NCBI RefSeq assembly: GCF_021134715.1
Contig: NC_060027.1
Span: 434,001-498,000 of the forward strand
DNA length: 64,000 bases
Source: Daphnia pulex
Taxonomy: Eukaryota > Arthropoda > Branchiopoda > Diplostraca > Daphniidae
Reading direction: 5' to 3'
Shown here: positions 1 to 11,552 of the stretch, piece by piece
How the letters are laid out: each line of letters starts with the position of its first letter
Numbering within the stretch: the first letter of the stretch is position 1
Made by a program: the position numbers and the translations under genes
The notes under the pieces: generated by a model
The model's database searches: none
The model's input: the letters and a program-made list of their open reading frames with translations, nothing else
What the model was told of the DNA's origin: nothing

Positions 1-2858
1 TGTCGTCGTCTCCTCGGCTGTGTAATTTGATTCACCTTGGAATCGAATCCCAATCTTATATACGAAAAACTAAATTATTTACACGGGCCAAATTGGGGTG
101 GATATGTCTTGTGTGTTGCAAACACGTACATATAAATACTGTGCATGTTTCTCTTCAAGTTGGGATTTTCCGCTTCGTCGAGGTCACACGTCACACACCT
201 CTCCCTTTTGATTTCCTTTTTGCTGGCTGTCACGCAAAAAAGTGAAAGAAAATTGAATCTACAAAGAAATCAACATTTCCCCTTTTTCTGCACACGGTCG
301 GTCCCGGTTTTTCCTCCTTTTGTGTGTGTGTGTGTTTACGTAAGACGTCGCCCCGAGTGTTTATGACTAGCCGAATGTAACCAGAAATAAATAAATAACT
401 TTTAATTGGCAGAAATAGCGCAGTTGGACATTTTTTCGGGAATTCAACGAAGGGGCCAATCAATTGCACGACGCAGGAAATGGGCGGTCAAAAAAACGGA
501 TCGATCCCGCTGGCCCGTCCAACTGATCCCCAAACTTTTTTTTTTTTGGAAAACTAAAATAAAAATTTCACTCGTCATCAAATCAAGATTTCCTGCTTCA
601 ATTCACAAATGCGCCTGGCCAAGACTCTTTTTTCCAGAAAATGTTGTAAATATAAATGAAATATAGTACAGGGCCATCTGATGATGGGACGCTAGGGTCA
701 CTTGGTTATAAGAACCCCAGTGCACTTGACCTTGCACTGCCAAATCATTTTCTTCATTCAAAATCCCATTTTCCTTGTAAAACAAATTAATAAAAAGAAG
801 AAGGACTTACTTGTATTCCCGCGCGTTGGGTTGGCTAGCCAAAGACATTTGACTGTCGTGTTCCAGTATGCTGGTAGGACGTGTACTAATTGTCATATCA
901 ATCTCACACACAAACGACCAAAAATTTTCCCCTTCAGCAGGTTCAACAAATTATTATTCCGCTCACTTTTCTTGTTGGTAACTGGAAAACATAAATAATG
1001 AACAAGGAAGTTAACAAAAAAAAATGTTTCAACAAAAATGGACAAATTAATTTTTTCGTACGCAGTTTTTTTTGGTTTGTTTCTTTTTGGAACGGGTCAG
1101 GTGGTGCGGCTTGGTCGACAGCTCGAAGAGCTCTGAGCTCAGCTATGGAGTCGAGCTGGCAACTAATACCCTCCCCAAAAAACTGCTGGGCTGGACTAGG
1201 ACCTGCTTCATGGGAGTGGCTGCGTTATAAAACCAAAGAGAGAGAGAAAATAAAAAAGAAATACATACGGACACACAATGAAGAAGGGCTCCAGGCAACG
1301 TTCAAAAAATTGGTTAGAAATTTTCTAAATAATAAAAATTTTGCCAATTACAGCTCAGCCACACGCGGATAAGAATACAATCAAATAAGAGAGTTTTCGG
1401 GGGGTTTTTTTACTATCGACTCACTTTTAATGGTATAATGAATGCGGTTTTTAACGAGCGGGATATATTATATACTTAAGTAAGTAACTGCAGGTGTGTT
1501 TTCCGTTCGGGTCGCTCATCAGTTCCGGTACTTTTCTTTTTCCAACCGATATAATAATTGAACGTGTGTGCGGGAGAGATGATTTCTAGTTGAAACTTTC
1601 ACCACGACACTCTGAAATGAAAGTTATCCATTTTCTCCGACTCTATTGAAATAAAAATGTTGTTGTAGTAATGCACACACGTTTCCCCCCGCCATTTCTC
1701 ATCTGTCGTTAGATGAACTCTCAAGTGAAAAGGTTTTCCCACCGCAAAAACACCACCAAGTTAAAAAGAAAAAGAAAAGAGAAAACAAATAGAAATATAA
1801 ATAATAGCCGGTCACGCCACCACACTGAAATATGGTCAGTCGTCAACACACAGGTGTTTTCTGTGTGTGTGTTGGGATAAAATAGCTCGAGGCCGATTCA
1901 CGTCTGCTAACAGAAAACTATAATTCTGATGAGATTCCTTATATTCTTTCTGGCTGCAATAGAAAGGTAAAAAAAGATTTCCATGAGAAGATGAAAGTTC
2001 ATTTGGATGTTCTACAAAGATTACACAGGCATGACCCCAATTCGTCCCCTCAAAGAATCCAGGACAAGAGCCCTCCACCATACCAGAGTACCCAAAGGTA
2101 AACATGCACACGCCATTTCCATCTGATGGTCCTCTTTCCCCCAAAGTTGAATGATGGTTATCGTCCAGCCAAGCGAGCTTCCGTCAACAATGACGTGATT
2201 CTCTCTTCTGTGAGCTCAATAGAGAAAACAGCAGTTTGACAATATATTGTCGGGGAAGCCGAGCGTGAACTTTTTTGATTCGCGAATGCTGGAAACCCGT
2301 ACACACACACATATAATAATAATATCACACAAAAGCCGAATAAAATAGAAATAGTACCGTGCACACTTCCTGGCATCGCTAGGGACTGTAGTAGATACAC
2401 ACAATAGAAACTGGTTGCCGTAACGGTAGATCGACTTCCAGTCTTCCATCGTGCGACACTCGAATCTTTTGAATAGTCGGCCATTTGCAACTCTTAACTT
2501 GTGCTGCTGCTGTGCACAGGTTCACGATGTATTGACTTGCAGATTGACCCAGTCGAATAAACAGTTAGAATTTTTTATTCCATCCCAAAAAGTTGTACCG
2601 AAAAAAAAATATGGTAATTAATTTAAATATTGTAAATTTCAGAAAAAACATGTAATTTATTCCACTGTAGATTTTGGTCATTGTCTGACCCCTTACCCCA
2701 TTTCCCGCCATTGCTGAAATAAAACAAATGAACAATCCCGATTTTCACTTGTTTTTTTTTCGTGCAGTCGACAACTAACAGCTGAGGTCAGAACTATCGT
2801 GTTTCATTGTTTGCTCATCTCTCATCGTACCTGTTTCTTCTTCATTATACAATCAGCC
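1..2858. other. 5' flank without a supported gene
   Basis: AT-rich sequence with short GT repeats (around 321-334), AAATAAATAAATAA near 390 and scattered poly-A/T runs. Short open frames occur on both strands, the longest on the minus strand at 2158-2490, but none has a recognisable domain, a clear splice structure or a matching neighbour. The last few hundred bases before 2859 presumably hold the promoter and 5' UTR of the Cdc20-like gene; no clear TATA box was seen. Confidence 0.5.
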
Positions 2859-5285
2859 ATGTCCGCCACGTGTTTGACTTCCGGGAGCCAACATAATCTC
2901 AACGTGCCGGTTATTTCCAGTGCTACTAACAAAGGTAAGTACCCACCACCGATTGTGTGTGAAAAATGCCCGTCACGAACGAAATATCAAATTGTATAGG
3001 TGCTGGTGGTGAGAAGGCGAAATTTTTGACGCCGACCTTGCGTCGTTCTCCCACAGGCCGATTACCTCATTCGTCTGGAAAGATTCAAAGTGTCGATCGC
3101 AATTCACTTCGGGTGCCATCGCCGTTCGCCCACCAACAACGTCGCAGCAGCCCTTCGTCTCCTCGCAGTGTTAACATTCAAGACAGGTTCGTTAGTTGAT
3201 GTATCAATTGGTGTTTACGTCATTTTCTGGGGAAAACCGAACGCAGCAAGGTCGATCAAAAGTTGATTTCCTTCATTTTCTTTTTTGTATGTTTTTATAT
3301 TTTTGGTCTGCTGGCGTGACGCAGGTTGATTCCATGTCGCTCGCAGACGGATATGCAGCTGGCTCAACATCTTTTGTCACCCCTGTCACATCGTGCCGGC
3401 GATCATGACGACTCTGAGCAACAGGACAGCTCCCGCCAAGTCACGCGAATTCTCAACTTTGGCACTAAAGTTGTGAAAGCGAAACCATTCAGCCTCGTTA
3501 CGGCCTCTTTGGCTTGTGGTACGACTCCTAAACCCAAATTTAAAATCCCCACTAAACCCGATCGAGTTATGGCTGCCCCGGGGACTTTTCTCGACTGCGG
3601 TAAATTCGTCTGTTGAATACTGATTTTTATTTTACCTTTTTTGTTTTCTTTTGTTTGGGTTTTGTTTGAAAAAGAAAAAGACATTTTTTAAAAATAAATG
3701 TTGTATTCAAACAGGTTCCCAGAGCGCTCACTGGGCGCCATCGGCCAGTTTGGTGGTGGCCTTAGAAACGGGCGTTTACGTCTGTCAAATCAACGAGGAC
3801 TCTAACGTGACCGAAATTTGCAACAACAACCAGACTCCGGAAAATCCATTCTGCCAAGTTATTTGGGATAGCGCTGGTAAATTTTTTTTGTTCCGACTGT
3901 CGAACAATTAACTAATTTTTATCCATGTTCCAGGTGAATCGGTCGTCTGCGGGAAAGCGGGTGGTGAAATACAAATCCGCGATCTGCGCACACCCCTCCG
4001 TCAAATCAAGTGGCAGATGTTGTCCAACCACGCCATTCGATCGATCGCACTAGAGCAAGATCAGCTACTAACCTGGTAATACTTTTGTTGAAATTCAAGT
4101 GGGTCGTAAAATTTATTTTTTTCCAAGACAAAGGGGTAAGCTCTCGGATAGATTTGGGTCAGGTGTGCAATTCTAACCGACCAATCTGAATATGGCGAGC
4201 TACAGTTTTTGTATTTTTCCCTGTTTCTCTCCTTTTTTAGCGGCACCGTGAGCCACGGGGTTCGGATTTACGACCTCCGCCAAACGGGTGGGTCCAGTGA
4301 ACCCATTTTATCGTTGGGATCGCGTACCAGCGTCAACAGCCTCTCCTGGTCCATCAACGGACATTTACTGGCTGGCGGCTGCGAGTCTGGACAAATTTAC
4401 TTGTGGGATGTCCGCCAGCCATCAAATGAAATCAAAATTTTCAAAACCCAAGACAAAAACCCCATCCAAGTAATTACAAAATCAATATTTTTAATTGAAC
4501 AAGTGTTTGATTAACTTTTTTTTCTTTTTTTAGGTCGTGAATTGGTGTTCCTGGAAATCCAGTGTTCTGTTTAGCGGCTCCAGTTTCCCAAAGCCCAGCA
4601 TCTGCCTTCACAGTATGGTTATTTAATCGCGCAGCTTTTATTTCTTTATTTGATTTTTTTGGATCGACTGACGCTTTAAATTATTTAACAGACACAGCGA
4701 CGGGAGTGTTGATTGGCGACTATGAATGCGCATCAGAAGTTTCGGGGATCCAATTCAACGCTGATCTGAAACAAGTTGCCACTTCACATCATTCGTGTCT
4801 ACCCGAAGCGGCGGCTACTGCTGCTGCTGCGACTCATGTACGGGGGGACTTTTTCGAGCAATCAAATTTAAAAGCTTTAAAGACACTGATGATTTACATT
4901 TCTTCTCTTCTCTCGACAGATTCATGGTGCAGAAAGCACCGTTCAGCTCTGGCAACTGACTTCTAACAAATTGAATCCCATCCTGCAACTAGACCGTAAG
5001 ATGATAAAAACCTGAACTACTTTTTGATATCTTTACTCTAAATTGAGTCTTCGTGTTTTCACTCGTGGTTTATTTTTGTTTTTCTTTCTCTCTCTGTTAT
5101 TAGAGCACGAAGATGGTATTGTCAGCATGGCTGCATCCGTCAATGGTTGTCAATTGCTCACCATGGGCGGCGATGAGTTGCTGTGTTTATGGCACTGGAA
5201 CGAAACCGCCCATCATTCAAATGCAAACAAGGCGGGGTTCCAGACCGCTCGTAGTCAATTGAATGCATGCGACCTTATTCGCTAG
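2859..5285 (+). CDS. divergent Cdc20/Fizzy-family WD40 activator of APC/C (cortex-like?)
   Basis: Ten exons: 2859-2934, 3000-3186, 3325-3599, 3715-3876, 3934-4075, 4241-4469, 4534-4612, 4692-4837, 4920-4995, 5104-5285. They total 1554 nt, giving 517 residues, with every junction in phase. Proteins of this family bring substrates and cell-cycle control to the anaphase-promoting complex. Seen directly: a C-box DRLIPCR at residues 87-93 (family consensus DR-F/Y-IP-x-R) made by the exon 2/3 junction; RILNFGTK at about 129, like the short motif after the C-box in Cdc20; PDRVMAAPG at about 165, matching PDRILDAPE just before the propeller; WD-like blades from about 180 to 500, including SGQIYLWDVRQ and GGDELLCLWHW; and a terminal Ile-Arg, the APC/C-docking tail of Cdc20 and Cdh1. 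The blades are divergent, so this is probably not the canonical fizzy; an orthologue of insect cortex or a lineage-specific paralogue is possible. The start is the first ATG of exon 1 with context CAGCCATG; an in-frame upstream ATG at 2799 is an alternative. Confidence 0.88.
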
Positions 5286-5430
5286 TCCTACATTTTATCA
5301 AACAAATTTTCTTTTTCAACCAACAAATTATTTCAATTAATTTCAATCGTGTCATTTTTAAAAAGATATATTCTATTGTAAGTAAAAAATACACTGAGGT
5401 AGTTATTTAACAAAACAATTGATTGTTTCA

Positions 5431-6620
5431 TCAAAGTTTACTAGCGAGCGGAGGAGGTAATATAAATTGAAGAATGTGAGGTGCGACTCGTTCAGGATGT
5501 GTGAGGTGGACATGATGGGTACCTTCTACATCGACGATGCGGAAATCTTGGCTAGAAGACCGATAAATGTCGAGATATTCGCCAAGCGTTTTTTCGGTGA
5601 AGTTCTTGAGGCCATTGGAAGCTCGGATGATGAGTAAAGGGCAACGGATATTGGCAACTATCACTTTGATTTGCTCTTCGGAAAGAGTGAGTGTACGGAC
5701 TAGGATTCGCATGTCAGATATTAGGAACTCGTAGGCATCTTCGGCATTAGCTTTCTTTTTCAGGCCACGGATTAATAGGACGTCTGCTGCCTTGTCGTCG
5801 ACGGATCCTTTGTAATTGTCGACAAGACTCTGACGGGCTTCCTGATATGTTACCGTTGATGGTGATCCAACTTCCGAGAATCCGAGTATTTCGGTTATAA
5901 TGCCTCTCATGATGACAGGTAGCTTAGATACGGACACGGAGACCGGCTTAACCAAATCCAAACTGATCATTTTGCTGACATGTTCTGGGAAAATAGATGC
6001 AAAGAGAAAAAGTGTGATGGCCCCAATACTGAAATTTAAAAAAGAAAAGTAATAGCATAAAAGATTAACTACTGTCTTATCAGTATACAAATAGGTACAT
6101 AGTTATATAACCAATCCTATTACTAACTAGGCTTACCTATGGCCAATTAAGATCACTTGGTCCCATTTGAAATGATCTACAACAAGTTTAACATGATAGG
6201 CGTTGTCAAAATAATGAAGGATCACTCCAGGGGGGTAGGCTGATGAGTATCCATGACCTGCGTGCATAGTTTAGATATTGAATTTGAATATGATATGGAT
6301 TTTTAGAAGCAGGCATTATTACCACAAAGCTCAAGGCAAACAAGACGAACATGAGGTGGGAGCAGAGGAGCTAGTGTATCAAATGATCCAGCGTTATCCA
6401 TCAATCCATGAACTGCTAAAACAGGAACACCATCATCAGGCCCCCAAACTTTTGCTATTGCCAATAAGTGCAAACAAGTCAGGCAACTGTGTTTTAAAGG
6501 AAAATGCGTTCAACGTTAAGATTCAATACCTGACAAGTGGCCCCATGGAACAGGAATCTGTACGTCCTCTTTAAACTCTAGTCGTGGACTTTTCAAAGAT
6601 GACACGGTAATTGACTCCAT
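5431..6620 (-). CDS. alpha/beta hydrolase, SERHL/kraken-type serine hydrolase (copy 1)
   Basis: Four exons read right to left: 6530-6620, 6323-6454, 6137-6257, 5431-6028; 942 nt, 313 residues. The fold is that of small alpha/beta hydrolases such as serine hydrolase-like protein and Drosophila kraken; substrate unknown. Visible: PWGHLSAKVWGP near the N-terminus; HGLMDNAGSFD at about 46-56 (oxyanion strand, usually HGW in this family); the nucleophile elbow GHSIG with Ser115 built across the exon 3/4 junction; and a C-terminal GTHHVHLTHPERVAP holding the likely catalytic His. The catalytic Asp is not assigned. No signal peptide is evident, so an intracellular or peroxisomal site is possible but not shown. 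The second exon uses the AG at 6455-6456; an AG six bases later would drop two residues (AK) that copy 2 and SERHL proteins also have. It lies directly downstream of copy 2, with the same intron positions. Confidence 0.88.
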
Positions 6621-7028
6621 TTCCCTGACATTCATTCACTGACTGACGAGAGATAGGAACTAAACTTTGAAAGAAACATGGGTCATTACTTCCTCATTGT
6701 TTCGCCCTTTAGACGTATTTACATAACAATTTTGGATATCAGCTACAGACGACAAAGTCATAAGGTACTATCGATAGCAAGTATCGATTTTGTAAAGGAG
6801 ATGTTGACTCATTTGTCATTTGAGATATTGAAATAAATATTTTGTTTTAGCAAACAGTAGACAACAATGTCGTTCAAATGATAAAAAAAAAATAGACGTC
6901 ATATTTCATAGTTTTTATCTTTGCTTTTAAAATATTAGTTTGTTGTGACGTAAGTTACTTTGCCTGCCATAACTCACCGGAGAAGTTGGAAATAAAAGTT
7001 TTTGGTTCACCCATACATATTCATTGTT
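6621..7028. other. spacer between the two hydrolase genes
   Basis: About 400 bp of AT-rich sequence between the stop of hydrolase copy 2 and the start of copy 1. It must carry the 3' end of one and the promoter of the other. No clear TATA box, RNA gene or repeat was recognised. Confidence 0.5.
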
Positions 7029-8160
7029 CTATATATTTTTATTGAGAAAATCGCAAATGTAGGGAGCGACCAATTCTGGGTGAGTTAAATGGATGTGGTG
7101 CTTACCATCCATCTCAATCAACTGGAAATCTTTACTGGCGTTGCGATAGATCTCGATGAATTCTTGGTGCAATTGCACCGGTTCGGATGAGACAGAAGTA
7201 ATCGAATTTCTTGCGCGTATCAGCAGAAATGGGCATAAAATACCACGAGCTATTTCTCTGAGCTTTTCAGTGGTAAAATCATTGAAAAGGAACGGGCGGA
7301 TGATGGTGCGCAAGTCTCGTGTATATTCATACTCATCATCGCCTTTCTTTCGCAAACTACGGGCAAGCAGGATGTCGGCGTGCTTGGCTTCAACCGATCC
7401 AGAGTAGTTTCTGATGAGTTTCTCACGCGCTTGATTATATGTTGTGATGGAAGATGTCCGTGGGACTTGCTCCATTTTTTTGGCCATGCTTTGAAAATCT
7501 GTTAAAACGCTTTTCATCTCATTGCTAAAGTTGTCTGGATCGGAAGATCGGAGCTTGAGAGCATCCAAACTGATGAGCTTAAGGATTTTGTCGGAAAATA
7601 TCGAAGCAACGAATGTGGCAATTTGGCCTCCCATGCTAACAAACCCAACACAATTATTTTTAAAAAATATGTGTGTGTAAAAGATTTGAAAGGAAATTAC
7701 CTGTGGCCCATGAGAGTAACCTTTTCCCACCGAAAAAAGTCAATTACCATTTTGACATGATAAATATGGTCATACAGAGACAAAAACATTCCTGGTGGGT
7801 AGTGGGAGGAAAAGCCATGCCCTAAAGAGAGTGCAAGCAGTTGCATAAGTATGTTTACGACACAGTGAGATATGTATAAGCAAATTATTACCACAGAACT
7901 CAAGACACACTAGACGAGTATTTAAAGGGAGAAGAGGAGCAATGGTGTCAAAAGATCCTGCATTATCCTGCCATCCGTGGAGGGCCAATATTGGTAAACC
8001 ATCCTCTGGGCCCCATACCTTAGCTATATTAAAATTTATGACTTATTGGCTGGCAACACAAATAATTTAGTGAAACCATTTTACCGGCAAGGTAGCCCCA
8101 TGAAACTGGAATTTGTAATTCTTCTTTGAATTGCAGGTGTTTGATTTTGTTTGACTCCAT
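7029..8160 (-). CDS. alpha/beta hydrolase, SERHL/kraken-type serine hydrolase (copy 2)
   Basis: Four exons: 8085-8160, 7892-8023, 7701-7821, 7029-7635; 936 nt, 311 residues. It is a tandem paralogue of the gene at 5431-6620: exons 2 and 3 have identical lengths (132 and 121 nt) and the splice phases match. Visible motifs are VSWGYLAAKVWGP, HGWQDNAGSFD at about 41-51 (canonical Trp kept, unlike copy 1), the nucleophile elbow GHSMGG with Ser110 split by the last intron, and GKHHIHLTHPELVAP near the C-terminus with the presumed catalytic His. The region between the elbow and the C-terminal His differs clearly from copy 1, so the duplication is not very recent. The second exon must start at 8023: the AG five bases further in would break the frame. 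The substrate cannot be told from sequence. Confidence 0.88.
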
Positions 8161-8727
8161 GGACACAATTTTGTAGCACTCAATTTATGTAAAAAAAAGA
8201 AGGAAATTTTATATCACTATTATAGTTTAACTGATATAATTAAATGTCATTATCACAGATTTGCACACTGTTCCTGTTATGATTCGTCTGCTAAATTGAC
8301 AACACTCGCTTTTCGCCGACGTCTGATTTATTATTTACGCATTGAATGAATTCTGTGATTCTCGATTCTTCACTTATTTGTAATTACAATAAAAAATTAA
8401 CATGTAAAACGGAATGCCAGCCGTAGGATATAAAGAAACTAAAATAAGAACGGAAGATAGAAAGACATGCTGTTTAGCAGACGTCAAATTAATGGAGGGA
8501 AATTTGATTTTTGAATATGACACATTGTGAAGTCCTATGGAAGTCATCGAGAATTTCAACAACTGCAGATGTTAAATTTTTACAAGTTTTATTATGAAAT
8601 CAAAAAATTAATGGAAGACATAAAAAAAAACACACAAAATTCTCATTTATTCTCTTATCATGCGATACGCAAACACAGCAAATGGCAAATGGTATCACAG
8701 CCTTTCTAGAAACACGAGATGTTTATT
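8161..8727. other. spacer between hydrolase copy 2 and the THAP cluster
   Basis: Roughly 570 bp of AT-rich sequence holding the upstream region of the hydrolase at 7029-8160 and the 3' flank of the first THAP gene. Short open frames here (8374-8562 minus, 8527-8709 plus) show no domain. Only the poly(A) signal next to the THAP stop is recognisable. Confidence 0.5.
8722..8727 (-). terminator. poly(A) signal AATAAA of the first THAP gene
   Basis: AATAAA on the minus strand directly abuts the TGA stop at 8728-8730, implying a very short 3' UTR for the THAP gene at 8728-10130. Confidence 0.55.
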
Positions 8728-10130
8728 TCAATTATTCTGTTCCGCGAGGTTTGGGCCTTTGGGGAAGGAGGACATTTCTGTCTGAGTAGATTTGTCCAAC
8801 TGGATTGGGCTTGGGGGTTCATCAAAGTCAACCTATGAAATGTTATTTTATAAAAATTTCTGTACCATTCTAATCATGTATGTACAGACCTGCGTCCCGT
8901 TATCGGCCATTGACGTCGAGATTAAAGAATAAGTAAGATTGGGACCAGTATTCAACGGAACTTCATCTTCGAAATATAAAAATAAGCGGGTTAGTTAGTA
9001 ATAGTAACATCTTTGAAATTTACACTCACCTTCCATATCCATTATTTCTGTTTTGACTATAATACGGTTGTCGTCATCTATTGCACATTGAACCGCAGTA
9101 CTTGGATTTTCGGAAAAGGTAGCATCACGTAATAATTCAGGACTGACAATAGTCACCATAGGTCTCTTTGCTGTAAAGGTTATTAGTTTTTTATCTACTA
9201 TATGTAACTTGGTAACAAAGTTTTGCAAAAGGATTACCATCAACAAAACAGCCAGTCACTCCGTCTGTTGTATTCGGATCAGGCGGATGTATTGCGGCTT
9301 GAACATCAAGTGGATCGTTTTCTGTGGAAGTCATGCTAAGATCGCAACTTATCTCCTGTCCCTCCTCATCTTTAAAGGGAAACAAAACATTTTCATCAAT
9401 TAGTTAATGAACTACTATTTCTGCAGAGGATGGAGGCACATGGTGTAGCATTTTCCTAGTGCACCGCTGCTACGTACGCGTTATTATTTCCCCCCCCCCC
9501 CGAATTACACAAAAATGTATCAGTAATGAGTCTCAAGGCCCTGTGATATGTGAAACAAAAGTACTGTAATTCTTTTGCTATAGCGATTGGGTTTTTGACA
9601 AAAGTTAGATAGATGTAATGTAACGTATTTGTGTGTTCTGACTGCAATGATGTGATGTTCTGTATCATAAAAACTTTGCAACAATCCTCTATCCTCATGG
9701 AAGAATCTTATTATGATACCTTTAATAATGTAATTGTTGAAAGGTAAGGAAAATAATACCTGTATGGGTTGAAACAAAATGGTTATCTTGTTCAAGGGAC
9801 CCCAAATTTTGAGTTGGAACCCAATCCACATCTTCAGTTAAATACAAATATGCTGGTTTCCCTATAAACAGAACTTACTAATTAACGAAATAACTATTAG
9901 CTAAACATTGTAATACCTGATACAAAATGGTCAGAACACACAAAATACTGCCCATTACATCTACCTAAATTTCCTTTTGTCAGTTGCAACCAAAGATTTC
10001 TCCTTCTTTCAATGAGATGTTTGTCACTGATAGCCTTATTGTGAAATTCGGTGAAACCAGGAAATCTATAAAAACTGCGCTTATTATTTTTGTTCCACCT
10101 TGTGAAACAAATGCAACACTTCCTAGACAT
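8728..10130 (-). CDS. THAP-domain zinc-finger protein (THAP copy 1)
   Basis: Six exons: 9917-10130, 9760-9861, 9238-9369, 9030-9170, 8890-8966, 8728-8832; 771 nt, 256 residues. The N-terminal ~95 residues form a THAP domain, a C2CH zinc finger that binds DNA in a sequence-specific way. Visible are MSRKCCICF with the first Cys pair, the SFYRFPGF signature, ERRRNLWLQL with the conserved Trp, CSDHF with the third Cys and the His, and GKPAYLYLTEDVDWVPTQNL closing the fold. The intron after HFVSG is shared with the two THAP genes upstream. The rest (about 96-256) is acidic and polar with no transposase or coiled-coil region recognised, so it is probably a regulatory protein, not an intact mobile element. 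An earlier in-frame ATG at 10145 would add five residues. Targets are unknown. Confidence 0.85.
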
Positions 10131-10265
10131 ATCGAAATAGAGCACGTTTGACGTAAAGCCTAAACAGTATCCTAGTCAACACACAACAATTTCTCTAGCA
10201 GACGACAGTAAAACACAGAAATTCAACCAATCACAATCTCTGTCAAGCTTAAGTTTGACAATTGG

Positions 10266-10724
10266 TTAATCAAAAGTAGTTAACATATATGTTATCAAAA
10301 TGTAGCTACCATTGTAATAGTGTGAATGTACGTTAGCATATTGAGTGTTTCTTGTTTTGTTAGTGACCAACAGATCCAAATTCTTTGATGGTATCCAATC
10401 AATATCGTTTGCATTGGAAAAGTAAGCTGGTTTACCTAGAATACATGATGTTAAATAAAAGTTTTCAGTGTTTTTATACAACTGAAGTTTACCTGATTGG
10501 AAGTGGTCAGAACAAACACAAGTCAGTCCAATAGGGACATTATCATAATTAGTTCCAACAACTTCTTTCCATGCAACAAGCCTCCTTTCCAACAGATCCT
10601 TATCAAATGGCACTAACTTTTTGATATTCGGGTTTGGAAAATTAAAAAAACTACGGGAATTTCTATCCTTCCTATAATAATCTGAAGAAATACCACAAAT
10701 ACAACACACTCTTAACTTTGGCAT
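10266..10724 (-). CDS. short THAP-domain protein (THAP copy 2)
   Basis: Two exons, 10493-10724 and 10266-10435; 402 nt, 133 residues. Almost the whole product is a THAP zinc finger: MPKLRVCCICG with the first Cys ligands, RSFFNFPNP (SFYRFP-type signature), ERRLVAWKEV with the conserved Trp, CVCSDHF with the Cys/His pair, then GKPAYF and DIDWIPSKNL. The splice after HFQSG matches the neighbours exactly. After the domain the frame runs to a stop at 10266. A possible donor (ATG|GTAGCT) after HYYNG could instead splice to unseen exons, but only about 140 bp separates this point from the start of THAP copy 1. It is therefore either a genuinely short DNA-binding protein or the front end of a longer or read-through transcript. 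An upstream in-frame ATG at 10760 would add 12 residues. Confidence 0.72.
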   Translation of the reverse strand: MPKLRVCCICGISSDYYRKDRNSRSFFNFPNPNIKKLVPFDKDLLERRLVAWKEVVGTNYDNVPIGLTCVCSDHFQSGKLQLYKNTENFYLTSCILGKPAYFSNANDIDWIPSKNLDLLVTNKTRNTQYANVHSHYYNGSYILITYMLTTFD

Positions 10725-10963
10725 TTCTTGTATGTTGTTCGAAACCGTGTAATCCAACATATGACAGAAAACTTACGAAAAATGTGATAGTCGCCTGCTA
10801 CCGTTGAAAAGCCTAGCTAGCAACCACATCGGGCGAGCCAAATAAAAAGCGGCTGTTCACGGCACCCCTTCACACTGCAACGCGCCGCTAGGGGGTCGGC
10901 TTGACCCATACCAGCCCATACTTATGGATACTTATAACGTCTATATAATAAAATGTAATTTTG

Positions 10964-11552
10964 CTAACCTTCAAAAGAGCCACCAGTTAATACTTCTTCC
11001 TTGATTGTTATGTAGTTGTCCTCTACTGTTGCATCAGCAGTTGAGGTGAAAGAATATGCGGTAGCATTCTGAGATTCTTCATCTTAAAAATATTGAATGA
11101 GACATATGTATATGTTGTTAAATTTAAGTACTTCACATTTTAGTGATGGTTGTTATTACCTCTTTCTTTATTGGTAAAGTTGTTCTCTCCATTCATGAAC
11201 AGCGATGGGACCCAATCTATATTACTCTCATCTCTGTACACGGCTGGTTTTCCTGTAGCAATAATTTTTGTACTGCAACAAGAAAACTGTAACTAAAATA
11301 TTATTTACCACTATGAAAATGTAGAGAACACACTGCAGTGAAGACTCTCACAACAAAGTTCTCCCGATTAATTGCTTTTATCCAAGCAGCTCTTCGTTTC
11401 TTGATGATGACACTTTTTTCATGATGAATCTTGAACATTAAATTCTGTTTTGTTCTGGAACTAACTTGTGGGAATCTGTAAAATGAACGTGTTTTATCCG
11501 TTCCTGCCGAACTAGTACATCCAGTTACACAACACTTTCGATATTTAGGCAT
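10964..11552 (-). CDS. THAP-domain zinc-finger protein (THAP copy 3)
   Basis: Three exons: 11309-11552, 11160-11252, 10964-11082; 456 nt, 151 residues. The THAP domain starts at the first residue: MPKYRKCCVTGC (Cys ligands), RSFYRFPQV signature, KKRRAAWIKAI with the conserved Trp, CSLHFHSG (Cys/His), then GKPAVYRDESNIDWVPSLF, close to the AVPTIF box that ends THAP domains. The tail is acidic (DEESQNAT, then VEDNYITIKEEV). The frame ends at GAA GGT TAG; the same bases could be read as a weak donor (GAAG|GTTAGC), so an extra 3' exon cannot be excluded. Same orientation, splice phases and exon layout as the two THAP genes below it, so this is a three-gene tandem family. Function beyond DNA binding is unknown. 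Confidence 0.78.

Noticed and set aside
2158..2490. 110-codon minus-strand frame next to the Cdc20-like gene
   Set aside because: Contains a hydrophobic stretch but no recognised family, no consistent splice partners and two competing frames over the same bases.
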